A stretch of 64,000 nt of DNA from contig NZ_CP114052.1 in NCBI RefSeq assembly GCF_027125355.1, forward strand, positions 1,922,001-1,986,000, read 5' to 3'. Position 1 is the stretch's first letter. Each line of letters starts with the position of its first letter. Source of the DNA: Peptostreptococcus equinus. GTDB taxonomy: Bacteria > Bacillota > Clostridia > Peptostreptococcales > Peptostreptococcaceae. The notes beneath the pieces are model-generated. The model was given only the letters and a program-made list of their open reading frames with translations. It did not search any database and was not told the origin of the DNA. Below, piece by piece: positions 19,045-27,696 of the stretch. A program made the translations under genes and the position numbers.

Positions 19045-20436
19045 TTATTCTTGATCTAATAATTTTGTCAATCTGTTGCTTAATACAAACATTATTGCTG
19101 CAGTTATAAATGATACTATAGTGAACGTAATAAATATATTCATTATACCTAATTTTACAATAAATCCTTCAACATAACCACTTAACTTATTAGCTGCAAA
19201 TGTAGCAAATAGCCATACACCTAATAATAGTGATAAATATTTCTTTGGTGCATACTTACTTACAAATGAGTTTCCAAGTGGAGAGAAACAGATTTCTCCA
19301 AGTGTTAAAACAAATCCAAAAGCAAATAACCAAAGTACACTTGTCTTAACTGTCTCTGGAGCCCCTACACCTCTTGACATTTCCATAAATACAAGTATTA
19401 AATAAGAAAGTCCAAGGAATACAAATGACCAAGTTACCTTATGGAACATAGACATATCTCCCTGAGGTCTCTTAGCAAGTCTTGCCCATAATTTAGCTGC
19501 TGCTAAACTTAGGAATACACATAATAGACCATTCCAAGTAGTTGAAACATGTGCTTCTGAGAATCTAAAACCACCTACAGTCATATCTACATATTTAGAC
19601 ATATATATAGTCAAAGATACTGATTGCTGTTCATAGAACAACCAGAATATTATTGATACAAAAGATATAAATACTATAAGAGCGACTCTATTCTTTTCTA
19701 ATTTAGTAAGAGGTGCTGCGGCCTCTTCCTTTATTTCTTCTTTTGTTTCATTTGGTTCTTCTCCTATTATTTTTCCATTTACATCTGTAAAATATTTAAA
19801 TGGCTTAATACCTTGACCTCTTAAAGTCTTGTAACTTAGTGTAAAGAATATACCTCCTAAAAATACAAGTATAGCACACACTAGAAATACTGTTCTAAAC
19901 CCAAGCATTTTACCATCCATAAATGCTGTCATATAAAGGTATCCCATTAATGCCGAACCTAACATAGCACCAATATTAACAAATGAATACTGTACTGAGA
20001 AAGCGGTATCCAAAATTTCAGGATCATCAAACAATCTACCAATAATACCTGCAAGATTTCCCTTAAATAAACCTGTACCTACAGATACAACCGCTATCAT
20101 CATATTTACCATAGTTACAGAATCAGCTTTCCAACCTATTAAGTATCCTAGCCCCATTAACAAACAGCCTATTGAAACTGCATATCTAGCACCTAACCAC
20201 TTATCACAAATAAAACCACCAACAACTGGTGCTATATAAGTCCATGCAGTAAAGTTAACTGTAATTATTGCTGCCTCAGCTTCATTAATACCTAAACCAC
20301 CCTTCGCTACGGCTGTTATTAGAAATAAAATTAATAATGGCTTGCTTCCGTAGAAAGCGAATCTTTCAAACGTATAAGTCAAACATGAAATATAGAACCC
20401 TAAAGGGTACTTCGTTTTTTTTACACTAGTCTCCAT
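19045..20436 (-). CDS. POT family peptide/proton symporter
   Basis: This 463-residue membrane protein belongs to the proton-dependent oligopeptide transporter family (PTR2/Dtp). Early helices carry FERFAFYGSKPLLILFL, matching the ExxERFxYYG proton-coupling motif, followed by VGGFICDKWLGARY. About 14 helices are predicted, with a charged cytoplasmic insert near residues 210-240. GGGGG precedes the start. Next to three proline-directed peptidases it is likely to import the di- and tripeptides they digest. Confidence 0.93.
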   Translation of the reverse strand: METSVKKTKYPLGFYISCLTYTFERFAFYGSKPLLILFLITAVAKGGLGINEAEAAIITVNFTAWTYIAPVVGGFICDKWLGARYAVSIGCLLMGLGYLIGWKADSVTMVNMMIAVVSVGTGLFKGNLAGIIGRLFDDPEILDTAFSVQYSFVNIGAMLGSALMGYLYMTAFMDGKMLGFRTVFLVCAILVFLGGIFFTLSYKTLRGQGIKPFKYFTDVNGKIIGEEPNETKEEIKEEAAAPLTKLEKNRVALIVFISFVSIIFWLFYEQQSVSLTIYMSKYVDMTVGGFRFSEAHVSTTWNGLLCVFLSLAAAKLWARLAKRPQGDMSMFHKVTWSFVFLGLSYLILVFMEMSRGVGAPETVKTSVLWLFAFGFVLTLGEICFSPLGNSFVSKYAPKKYLSLLLGVWLFATFAANKLSGYVEGFIVKLGIMNIFITFTIVSFITAAIMFVLSNRLTKLLDQE

Positions 20437-20824
20437 GACTAACCCCCTTAAAATTATTTGTCACTGATAATAAATAAGTGATAAAAGCAACTAACTATCA
20501 GAGACATGATGTGATTAATTAAATATTTTAATTACAAGTCCAGTTTATATTTTTATCAAGTTTTAGTCAAGGTATTTCATACAAATAATTAAATTTTCTT
20601 AATTTTTATATATAATATTTAAATTTATAAATATTATGCTAAAATAAATAAAGTTTTTTATTTTTATACACTATTTGGAAGATAGTAATATATTTCTTGC
20701 TTTATATTTTTACTTGCATCTTTTGATGTATATATAATAAAATTAAGAAAAGATAGTATACTATATAATTCATTATAATTTGTTGAAAACTTTTTTAATT
20801 TTTTTAATTTAATGGAGGTAAAAT
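20437..20824. other. AT-rich divergent intergenic region
   Basis: These 388 bases between the transporter and the NimA-like gene hold no credible gene. TCACT...AGTGA forms a small inverted repeat just upstream of the transporter start (about 20461-20482). A perfect 12-base palindrome ATAGTATACTAT lies at 20753-20764, about 60 bases before the NimA-like gene, and could be an operator. Several TATAAT-like boxes exist but none with a convincing -35. Confidence 0.4.
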
Positions 20825-21295
20825 ATGAGAAGACGAGATAGACAAATCACCGATATATACAAAATATCACAAATTATGGAAAAATGCCAAGTAACGAGAA
20901 TCGCTTTTAACCACGAAAATGGTCCCTACATACTTCCACTTAATTTCGGCTTTTATGAGCATAATTCAAAATTTACTCTTTATTTTCACGGTGCTAAAGA
21001 AGGTAGAAAGGCTATATTAATATCTCAAAATCCATGCGTTGGTTTCGAGATGGATACTAATGGAAAGCTTGAGGAGAATGATACGGCATGTGGTCACTCA
21101 TATTTCTACCAATCAATCATAGGAACGGGCAAAGTATCTCCTATCGAAGATATTAATGATAAAAAACATGCCTTAAAGCTTATTATGAAACATGCTACAG
21201 GAAAAGACAATTGGGATTTTCCAAACAGTATATTATCACGCACTGGCGTGTTCAAATTAGAAGTAACTGAATTAAGTGCAAAGGAGCATTTATAA
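20825..21295 (+). CDS. NimA-like pyridoxamine 5'-phosphate oxidase family flavoprotein
   Basis: This 156-residue protein has the split-barrel FMN-binding fold of the pyridoxamine-phosphate-oxidase/nitroimidazole-resistance (Nim) group. It starts MRRRDRQI, followed by VTRIAFNHENGPYILPLNFGF and FHGAKEGRKA, features common in this family of anaerobes. Such proteins may reduce nitro-compounds or act as general FMN/heme-binding proteins; no resistance can be claimed from sequence. AATGGAGG precedes the start. Confidence 0.85.
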   Translation: MRRRDRQITDIYKISQIMEKCQVTRIAFNHENGPYILPLNFGFYEHNSKFTLYFHGAKEGRKAILISQNPCVGFEMDTNGKLEENDTACGHSYFYQSIIGTGKVSPIEDINDKKHALKLIMKHATGKDNWDFPNSILSRTGVFKLEVTELSAKEHL

Positions 21296-21315
21296 GATAT
21301 ATGTATAAAAAATAG

Positions 21316-21356
21316 ACCTCCAATCGTTAAATTATTAGTTTTAACTTTTGGAGGTT
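21316..21356 (-). terminator. Terminator between NimA-like and NifX-like genes
   Basis: ACCTCCAA and TTGGAGGT with an inner GTTAAA/TTTAAC form a hairpin followed by a T-rich tract on the minus strand. It may serve both convergent genes. Confidence 0.75.
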
Positions 21357-21409
21357 TAAATATTTTATATTGATTGTAAATAAAATACAACTCAGTATTT
21401 TATTTAAAT

Positions 21410-21784
21410 TTAGTGTTTACATACCTTACCATCTTCATTTTCATGTTCAAATGCGTGACCAATACAGTTTGCACCCGCATCTCCTAGCCTGCCATCAATA
21501 TATTTTTGTACAGCTTCCTCTGGATTACCTTCTGCACCGGAAAAAGATTTTATTCCCTTTTCTTTTAAGCTATCGACAGCACCTTGTCCCATACCTGCAG
21601 TAATTACAACGTCTATATCATTCTCCTTTATAAATTCCGGCATTGAAGAACAATGGTTACCTTCAGGATTTAATTCATATTTAGAGATGATTTCACCACC
21701 TGCTACTGTAAATACTGTAAAGTTCTTAGCGTGCCCAAAATGTCCACAAATCACATCTTTTTCTGTCGTTACTGCTATTTTCAT
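21410..21784 (-). CDS. NifX/NifB-type iron-molybdenum cluster-binding domain protein
   Basis: This 124-residue protein has the dinitrogenase iron-molybdenum cofactor-binding fold (MKIAVTTEKDVICGHFGHAKNFTVF, and later VVITAGMGQGAVDSL). Stand-alone members are common in anaerobes without nitrogenase and are thought to bind Fe-S or metal clusters. No nif genes are near. The C-terminus (CIGHAFEHENEDGKVCKH) is rich in Cys and His and could bind metal. AGGAGG precedes the start at about 11 bases. Confidence 0.85.
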   Translation of the reverse strand: MKIAVTTEKDVICGHFGHAKNFTVFTVAGGEIISKYELNPEGNHCSSMPEFIKENDIDVVITAGMGQGAVDSLKEKGIKSFSGAEGNPEEAVQKYIDGRLGDAGANCIGHAFEHENEDGKVCKH

Positions 21785-21899
21785 AATATATAAACCTCCT
21801 AAATTACTAATATATTAGATATTTTATTGATTAATATCCTTAATACTATTCTACCCCATTTGTTATACAAATCAAATAGTCTATTAAATTTCTATTGTA

Positions 21900-21931
21900 A
21901 TAAAAAAGGCCAGAAAATTAATTTTCCGACC
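21900..21931 (-). terminator. Terminator after rubrerythrin-like gene
   Basis: A 12-bp stem with two G-T pairs (21908-21931) is followed by TTTTTTATTA on the minus strand. Confidence 0.8.
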
Positions 21932-21973
21932 CATACACGAAACCTGTATTATTATCTTATATTTTATTAATAT

Positions 21974-22480
21974 TTAAAATGGTGCAAAACTATTATTAAA
22001 CCAAGAATTTTGAGTTGCTAGTTTGATTTCTTCATCAAATGAATCTCTGTGCTTTATTTCCCAATCAGCTAATACCTCTAACAACTTCTTAGCATTTGGA
22101 TCATCTGCTGATTTTGCAGCTTCTGTATAGAATTTAGCAAAGTCACTTTCCATAGCATAAGCCATCCTCAATATAGGTAAATCTTCTACAACCTTTGAAA
22201 AATCTATATTTTTTATATCTCTTTCATTAGTTTTAAAAATATCTTCTCCACCTTTAAGTGCGCTAGTGTCTATATCATTGAATTTACCATCTGCCTTAAT
22301 CTTATCTAATTCTTTTTTAAGGATTTCATAATGGTCATCTTCCATTTCTGCTAATTCTTTAAATATTTCTTTGTTTGACTCCGCTTGTACCTTGTTTAAA
22401 TACATACCATAAAATTCTTCAGCTTTCTTTTCCATATTCATTGCATACTTCAAAATTTCTACATAATTATTGTTTGACAT
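21974..22480 (-). CDS. Ferritin-like/rubrerythrin-type di-iron protein
   Basis: This 168-residue all-helical protein has ferritin-like repeats with iron-ligand candidates: EKKAEEFY and EMEDDHYE in the first half, MESDFAKFY and ADWEIKHRDSFDEE in the second. It lacks the C-terminal rubredoxin domain of classical rubrerythrin. Such proteins reduce peroxide or store iron in anaerobes; a separate rubredoxin gene lies at 38903. AGGAGGTAGAG precedes the start. A small hairpin, ACCG/CGGT, is in its leader near 22518. Confidence 0.85.
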   Translation of the reverse strand: MSNNNYVEILKYAMNMEKKAEEFYGMYLNKVQAESNKEIFKELAEMEDDHYEILKKELDKIKADGKFNDIDTSALKGGEDIFKTNERDIKNIDFSKVVEDLPILRMAYAMESDFAKFYTEAAKSADDPNAKKLLEVLADWEIKHRDSFDEEIKLATQNSWFNNSFAPF

Positions 22481-22544
22481 AATCTCTACCTCCTAAAATA
22501 TTAATTCTATTTGTACCGTTTTCCGGTTATGATAAATATATACC

Positions 22545-22582
22545 AAAAAATCAGATAATCTAAACAAATTATCTGATTTTTT
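22545..22582. terminator. Terminator after antiporter gene
   Basis: A 15-bp inverted repeat (22545-22559 and 22568-22582) containing ATCAGATAAT/ATTATCTGAT is flanked by A and T tracts, so it can work on either strand. It mainly ends the antiporter transcript. Confidence 0.88.
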
Positions 22583-22604
22583 TAAAATATTTGATTTTAA
22601 AACA

Positions 22605-23783
22605 TTAAGTCCTAGTCAATAATTTTTTGTATGTCTTATCTATAATAAATGCTCCAAATGGTGCAGTAAGTAATATAGATACTACAGCCACAGTCAATAC
22701 TACTTGACCGCAAGGCAATCCCATAGATAGCGGTATTGCACCTATAGCAGCCTGGACAGTTGCCTTTGGTGTATACGCAAGCATACAAAATGCTCTTTCA
22801 TTTTTCCTTACCTTTGTTTTTACTAGACAAAGTAGAACTCCTACCATTCTAAATAATAATGCTCCTACTACTAATATACAAGCTAGTCCACCTGATGCCA
22901 TTACATATTTCATATCGACTGTTGCTCCTACTAGTACAAATAACATTACATCTGCGCCGACCCATATTTTATTATATTTGTTGGCTAATTTGCTAGCTAG
23001 ATTTGGATTTTTTCTATTTATTACCATACCCATACTCATAATTGCAAGTAAAGCTGAGATTGGAACAACCTTTGATGCTACATGTTCTAATTCTAATAGT
23101 AAAAATGATACACATAACATTACAATCAATTCAACTGTATTTCTTAATTTTAATTCGCTGTAAAATCTATTGATTATAATACCCACTAAAATACCTATGG
23201 CTATACCAGTTCCTATAGAAATTGGTATCTGTGCAAAACTTGATGCTGATACAGATCCACTTACTTCTAATGATATAAATGCTGTGAACATTACTATTAC
23301 AAATATATCATCCATTGAAGATCCAGCTAAAATCATCTGGGGAATTCTGTGCTCTTTTCCATATCCCTCTTCTAGTAATTTTAACATTCTTGGTACTACT
23401 ACTGCTGGAGAAACTGCAGCTATTACAGCTCCCATTATGGCAGCTTCAACTACTGATATTCCGAATATTGGTGGCGCAAGAACAACTACTCCCAATATCT
23501 CAGCACACGCTGGCAAAAAGCATAGTAAAACAGCTGGTCTACCAGCTTTTAATAAATCTTCTACATCCAAAGACAAACCTGCTCTTGTAAGTATTATTAT
23601 AAGTGCAAACTGCCTAAGGTCACCCGATACATCAATTAACGGCTTACTCAATAAATTTAAACCATGTGGTCCTACGATAATACCTGCTATTATCATTCCA
23701 ACTAAACTAGGTAGACGAAGTTTGTCAAAAATTCCTCCCAAAAACATACCTAGTAATAATATAACTGCAAGACTAGTTAACAT
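22605..23783 (-). CDS. Cation:proton antiporter (CPA family)
   Basis: This 392-residue protein has about 11-13 membrane helices and the sodium/hydrogen exchanger fold (LPSLVGMIIAGIIVGPHGLNLL; ISPAVVVPRML-type helix with AVSPAVVVP; DDIFVIVMF). No C-terminal TrkA-N nucleotide-binding domain is present, unlike Kef systems. The exported ion (Na+, K+ or Li+) cannot be read from sequence. GGGGAGG precedes the start. The transcript begins with a terminator-like leader described separately. Confidence 0.9.
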   Translation of the reverse strand: MLTSLAVILLLGMFLGGIFDKLRLPSLVGMIIAGIIVGPHGLNLLSKPLIDVSGDLRQFALIIILTRAGLSLDVEDLLKAGRPAVLLCFLPACAEILGVVVLAPPIFGISVVEAAIMGAVIAAVSPAVVVPRMLKLLEEGYGKEHRIPQMILAGSSMDDIFVIVMFTAFISLEVSGSVSASSFAQIPISIGTGIAIGILVGIIINRFYSELKLRNTVELIVMLCVSFLLLELEHVASKVVPISALLAIMSMGMVINRKNPNLASKLANKYNKIWVGADVMLFVLVGATVDMKYVMASGGLACILVVGALLFRMVGVLLCLVKTKVRKNERAFCMLAYTPKATVQAAIGAIPLSMGLPCGQVVLTVAVVSILLTAPFGAFIIDKTYKKLLTRT

Positions 23784-23811
23784 AAGGTCCTCCCCTAATA
23801 TAAATTTTCAT

Positions 23812-23846
23812 AAAAAAACTGATCACTCCTATCTGAAAGTCATCAG
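23812..23846 (-). promoter_or_regulatory. Attenuator-like hairpin in antiporter leader
   Basis: In the roughly 105-base leader, CTGAT-G-ACT (23838-23846) pairs with AGT-G-ATCAG (23819-23827), directly followed by seven Ts (23812-23818). This is an intrinsic terminator placed before, not after, a gene. An overlapping small stem, CTGA/TCAG, would exclude it. Attenuation or a riboswitch is inferred; no known class was recognised. Confidence 0.6.
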
Positions 23847-23894
23847 CGAATTGTCGTTGAATTGGCTTCAATAAGAATACCGTTTTCATATTAA

Positions 23895-23923
23895 AGTCTA
23901 GCACCCTTCATTTTAATTTGCAA
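23895..23923 (-). promoter_or_regulatory. Promoter of antiporter gene
   Basis: TTGCAA (23918-23923) and TAGACT (23895-23900), spaced by 17 bases, give a transcript start near 23888 and a leader of about 105 bases. Confidence 0.55.
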
Positions 23924-24035
23924 TTGATTTTTTGTTCATATAAACTTCACATTAATTCTACATATTGTTGACTTTTTTTTATCAATATAATCCAATATAC
24001 AGATATTGATATCTAATTACTTTTATTTTTATATT

Positions 24036-24066
24036 AAAAAAGTCAGTAGTAAAAACTACTGACTTT
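24036..24066 (-). terminator. Terminator of tuf
   Basis: AAAGTCAGTAGT and ACTACTGACTTT form a 12-bp stem followed by TTTTTTAATAT on the minus strand. Confidence 0.9.
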
Positions 24067-24081
24067 ATATAATTAAATTAA

Positions 24082-25275
24082 TTATTCAATTATTGATGCC
24101 ACAACTCCTGAAGCTACCGTTCTACCACCTTCTCTTATGGCAAATCTTAAACCTTCTTCAACACATATTGAGTTGATTAGGTCTACTTCTATTGTTACGT
24201 TATCTCCTGGCATTACCATTTCTATTCCTTCTGGTAATTTACACTCACCTGTTACGTCTGTTGTTCTGAAATAGAACTGTGGTCTATATCCATCAAAGAA
24301 TGGAGTATGTCTACCACCTTCTTCTTTCTTTAACACATATATTTCTGCTGTAAACTTTGTATGTGCATGTACTGAACCTGGCTTTGCTAATACCTGGCCT
24401 CTTTCTATTTCATCTCTTTGGATTCCTCTTAGTAGTGCTCCTATATTATCTCCAGCTTCTGCCTGATCTAGTAACTTTCTAAACATTTCTACTCCTGTTA
24501 CTACTACCTTTCTTGGCTGTTCTGATAATCCTACTAATTCTACTTCATCAGATACCTTTAATACTCCTCTTTCTACTCTACCTGTAGCTACTGTTCCTCT
24601 TCCTGTGATTGAGAAGATGTCTTCTACTGGCATTAAGAAGTCCTTGTCTACTGCTCTTTCTGGTGCTGGAATATATTCATCTATTTCTTCGAAGAAATCT
24701 ACTATTATATCTGACCACTTTGATCCTGGCTCTTCTAATGCCATTAATGCTGATCCTCTTACTATTGGAGTATCATCTCCTGGGAATTCATATTCGTTTA
24801 GTAATTCTCTTACTTCCATTTCTACTAATTCTAATAGTTCTTCATCATCTACCATATCGCACTTGTTTAGGAATACTACTATATATGGTACACCTACCTG
24901 TCTTGATAGTAGGATATGTTCTCTTGTCTGAGGCATTGGTCCATCTGTTGCTGCAACTACTAGGATTGCACCGTCCATCTGTGCTGCTCCTGTTATCATG
25001 TTCTTTACATAATCCGCATGGCCTGGGCAGTCTACGTGTGCGTAGTGTCTGTTTGGTGTTTCATATTCAACATGCGCTGTTGATATTGTGATTCCTCTTT
25101 CTCTTTCTTCTGGTGCCTTATCTATGTTAGCGAAGTCTACTGCTTCACCTAACTGATACTTATCAAATAAAGTCTTTGTTATTGCTGCTGTTAATGTTGT
25201 TTTACCATGGTCTACGTGACCTATTGTTCCAATGTTAACATGTGGCTTGTTTCTTTCAAATTTAGCTTTTGCCAT
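24082..25275 (-). CDS. tuf: Translation elongation factor Tu
   Basis: EF-Tu delivers aminoacyl-tRNA to the ribosome as a GTP complex. The 397-residue protein has G1 GHVDHGKT, G2 RGITI, G3 DCPGH and G4 NKCD, and the full three-domain length. A strong ribosome binding site precedes it. It lies 48 bases after sigH on the same strand. In many Clostridia rpmG-secE-nusG would follow, but here they are about 22 kb away, at the left end of the window. Confidence 0.99.
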   Translation of the reverse strand: MAKAKFERNKPHVNIGTIGHVDHGKTTLTAAITKTLFDKYQLGEAVDFANIDKAPEERERGITISTAHVEYETPNRHYAHVDCPGHADYVKNMITGAAQMDGAILVVAATDGPMPQTREHILLSRQVGVPYIVVFLNKCDMVDDEELLELVEMEVRELLNEYEFPGDDTPIVRGSALMALEEPGSKWSDIIVDFFEEIDEYIPAPERAVDKDFLMPVEDIFSITGRGTVATGRVERGVLKVSDEVELVGLSEQPRKVVVTGVEMFRKLLDQAEAGDNIGALLRGIQRDEIERGQVLAKPGSVHAHTKFTAEIYVLKKEEGGRHTPFFDGYRPQFYFRTTDVTGECKLPEGIEMVMPGDNVTIEVDLINSICVEEGLRFAIREGGRTVASGVVASIIE

Positions 25276-25323
25276 TTTAATTCCTCCTAATAAAATAATT
25301 TTAAACTTGGTTGTATTTTACTA

Positions 25324-25971
25324 TTAATCCAAGCTATTTTCAAGATATTTATCCAATTTTCTTTTTATTCTCTGTATTGCATTATCGACTGCCTTAACTG
25401 TTTTTTCAAGTTTTTCTGCTATATTTTGATAACTTTTATCCTGTAAATATAAATTCAGTACTTCTTCTTCAAATGGACTCAAAAGTTTCATTATATTTTT
25501 CTCTGTATTTATATAGCTCTCTTTTCCCAATAACAGTTTTTCAGGATCTTGGTCCAACTCATCTCTTATTATCTCATGAAGTGTCTTTTCTGAGTCATCT
25601 TCAAATACTGGTTTACTAAGAGAAATATAAGTATTGAGAGGCATGTGCTTTTGCCTATTAGATGTCTTTACTGCTGTGATCATCTGCCTTGTTATACACA
25701 TATCTGCAAAACTCTTAAATGCAGATGTTTTTACAGCATCATAGTCTCTAATGGCTTTGTACAATCCAATCATCCCCTCTTGTATTATGTCATCTCTATC
25801 TGCTCCAGCCAAAAAATATAGTCTGGCCTTAGATTTTACCATAGGAGAATATTTATCTATCAAAAAATCTATCGAATCTTTATCTCCTTCTTTAGCTTTC
25901 TTTAAGTAACTGATATCCAAATCATTTTGCCCATTATCGATTGAGAGCATATCGTTGTCTAATCTAGACAT
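25324..25971 (-). CDS. sigH: RNA polymerase sigma-H factor
   Basis: This 215-residue sigma-70-family protein matches SigH (Spo0H), the early stationary-phase and sporulation sigma factor. Region 2 spans about residues 30-95 (YSPMVKSKARLYFLAGADRDDIIQEGMIGLYKAI), and region 4 is near the C-terminus (LYLQDKSYQNIAEKLEKTVKAVDNAIQRIKRKL). GGAGG precedes the start. Its place between the yacP-like gene and tuf is standard in Firmicutes. Presence of sigH does not by itself show that the organism sporulates. Confidence 0.95.
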   Translation of the reverse strand: MSRLDNDMLSIDNGQNDLDISYLKKAKEGDKDSIDFLIDKYSPMVKSKARLYFLAGADRDDIIQEGMIGLYKAIRDYDAVKTSAFKSFADMCITRQMITAVKTSNRQKHMPLNTYISLSKPVFEDDSEKTLHEIIRDELDQDPEKLLLGKESYINTEKNIMKLLSPFEEEVLNLYLQDKSYQNIAEKLEKTVKAVDNAIQRIKRKLDKYLENSLD

Positions 25972-25996
25972 AAAACCTCCAAACCTTATGATGCTA

Positions 25997-26536
25997 CTAC
26001 TTGTTTCTTCTTATTTTTTCTAGTTTTTCTAAAACTGAACTATCTATCTTATTTTCTAAACGGTTCATACTATTATATTCTTTTGACTTAAAAGAACTTT
26101 TCTTACGTAAAGCTTCCTTTGCATTTGATACATCACTTATTAATTCTCTAGCAGGTATTCTATAACATCCCTTACCTAAAGCTATCTGCTGTTCTGCATA
26201 ATCACTAGTTGCTACATATATTTCATCATACTTTGATAAAGATGATATAAACTTTTCTATATATGAATCTGCAGTTTGATTCTCTTTTGTGAATACAATA
26301 GTAATCTCATGATACTTTTGAATATTTTCTTCAGAGTTTTTTACCCTATAAGCATCAAAGATTATATATGCTTCTAAACCTTTAATTTTTGAATATTCTA
26401 GTACATGATTAACCAACATTTCTCTTGAAGTTTGTAGATCTTCTTCGGATATAGTCTTTAGCTTGGACCAGGCATTTATTATATTATATCCATCTACTAT
26501 CAAAATTTTTCGAGATTTATATAAAACCCTAGTCAT
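25997..26536 (-). CDS. NYN-domain ribonuclease (YacP/Rae1-like)
   Basis: This protein of about 179 residues belongs to the NYN (PIN-like) nuclease group, like Bacillus YacP/Rae1, a ribosome-associated mRNA endonuclease. The core has ILIVDGYNIINAW with its acidic residue, IIFDAY and VATSDYAEQ. I prefer the ATG at 26536, which overlaps the rlmB stop as ATGACTAG and suggests translational coupling. A longer start seven codons upstream is possible but has no ribosome binding site. Confidence 0.85.
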   Translation of the reverse strand: MTRVLYKSRKILIVDGYNIINAWSKLKTISEEDLQTSREMLVNHVLEYSKIKGLEAYIIFDAYRVKNSEENIQKYHEITIVFTKENQTADSYIEKFISSLSKYDEIYVATSDYAEQQIALGKGCYRIPARELISDVSNAKEALRKKSSFKSKEYNSMNRLENKIDSSVLEKLEKIRRNK

Positions 26537-27257
26537 TTCTTTGTCTATAGATTTCATATAAAATAATACTAGCTGCTACAGAAGCATTTAAAGAGCTGAC
26601 GTTTCCAGACATTGGCATTGATACTGTAAAATCACAGTTTTCCTTTACTAATCTAGATATACCCGATCCTTCTGCTCCAATTACAAGTGCTAGTGGTCCT
26701 CTTAAGTTCTGCTGATAAAATGCTTGTCCACCCATATCTACAGCAGCTACCCATATTCCATTTTCTTTTAACATGTTTATTGTACTTACTATATTTGTGA
26801 CTTTACAAACAGGCATATACTCTACTGCACCTGCTGATGCTTTTGCTACTATTGGAGTTATATGTACACTTCTTCTCTTTGGAATTATTACCGCACTTGC
26901 TCCTACCGCATCTGCAGTTCTTATTATAGAACCTAAATTATGAGGATCTGTAATTCCATCTAATATTATGTATAGAGAATCTGTATCTTTAGTTTTTCCT
27001 TGCTCTATTATATCTTCTATTTCGTAGTATTTATATTCACTACAGATAGCTATTACTCCTTGGTGGGCATGACTTTCAGATAGTTCATCTAGCTTATGTC
27101 TATCAACTTGTTGAATTACAATATTATTATCTTTTGCCATTCCAATAATCTTTTTGATAGATCCTTCTTTTGAAGTTTTATTTACTAAAATTTTGTCTAT
27201 CTCTCTATTATTTTTTAGAGCCTCTATTACTGGATTTCTGCCTTCTATTAGAGCCAC
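26529..27257 (-). CDS. rlmB: 23S rRNA (guanosine-2'-O-)-methyltransferase RlmB
   Basis: This SpoU-type SPOUT methyltransferase modifies G2251-type sites of 23S rRNA. It shows an N-terminal substrate-binding domain, then NLGSIIRTADAVGA, VIGAEGSGISRL and NVSSLNASVAASI, the three motifs of the knot. The start is probably the GTG of VALIEGRNPV, with AAGGTGG 8 bases upstream overlapping the mrnC stop; two further GTG codons lie just before. The product is about 242 residues. It is in the conserved cysS-mrnC-rlmB-yacP-sigH series. Confidence 0.95.
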   Translation of the reverse strand: MALIEGRNPVIEALKNNREIDKILVNKTSKEGSIKKIIGMAKDNNIVIQQVDRHKLDELSESHAHQGVIAICSEYKYYEIEDIIEQGKTKDTDSLYIILDGITDPHNLGSIIRTADAVGASAVIIPKRRSVHITPIVAKASAGAVEYMPVCKVTNIVSTINMLKENGIWVAAVDMGGQAFYQQNLRGPLALVIGAEGSGISRLVKENCDFTVSMPMSGNVSSLNASVAASIILYEIYRQRND

Positions 27258-27270
27258 TTTATTCACCACC

Positions 27271-27696
27271 TTATTTTTCTTCTATTATCTCTATACTTTT
27301 TTGAATAATATAGTTTAATCTATGAGTATTCCCTTTTAGATAAATATATCCAATTACTGCCTCAAAACCCGTAGCGTGCCTATAATCAACTATACTAGCA
27401 TTTTTAGCCGCTGTGTTTTTCTTATGATTTCTTCCTCTTTTAAATATACTCAACTCATCCTCTTCTAGTATATCTATCTCTAAGAATTTTATTGCCTTTG
27501 ATTGGGCATTTGCATTCACATATTTTATAGCATATTTATGAAGATCATTTATCTTCATAAATATATTTTTTCTAATCAAGTACTCTCTTATATATGATTC
27601 ATAAACTGTATCTCCTAAGTAAGCAAGAGTTAGCGGGGAAATCCTAGCCAACTCTTGTTCACTTATTTGTGAGTATTTTTTTATATTCTCTTCCAT
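27271..27696 (-). CDS. mrnC: Mini-ribonuclease III
   Basis: MrnC is a dimeric RNase III-type enzyme lacking the double-strand RNA-binding domain; it matures 23S rRNA. The 141-residue protein has LAYLGDTVYESYIREYL (signature) and a C-terminal acidic segment, FEAVIGYIYL. It overlaps the end of cysS by 16 bases, suggesting coupled translation, and is followed by rlmB. Confidence 0.95.
   Translation of the reverse strand: MEENIKKYSQISEQELARISPLTLAYLGDTVYESYIREYLIRKNIFMKINDLHKYAIKYVNANAQSKAIKFLEIDILEEDELSIFKRGRNHKKNTAAKNASIVDYRHATGFEAVIGYIYLKGNTHRLNYIIQKSIEIIEEK

Noticed and set aside
20825..21295. Calling the NimA-like gene a nitroimidazole resistance gene
   Set aside because: The FMN split-barrel family is broad and most members do not confer resistance; sequence alone cannot show it.
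23838..23846. CTGATGA in the antiporter leader as a hammerhead ribozyme core
   Set aside because: The other conserved core pieces (GAAA and the GUC-like cleavage site in the correct stems) are missing; the string is explained by the terminator arm.
23170..23874. 234-codon open frame on the plus strand across the antiporter gene
   Set aside because: It is antisense to a clear membrane protein, has Ile/Pro/Thr-rich composition typical of shadows and lacks a ribosome binding site.
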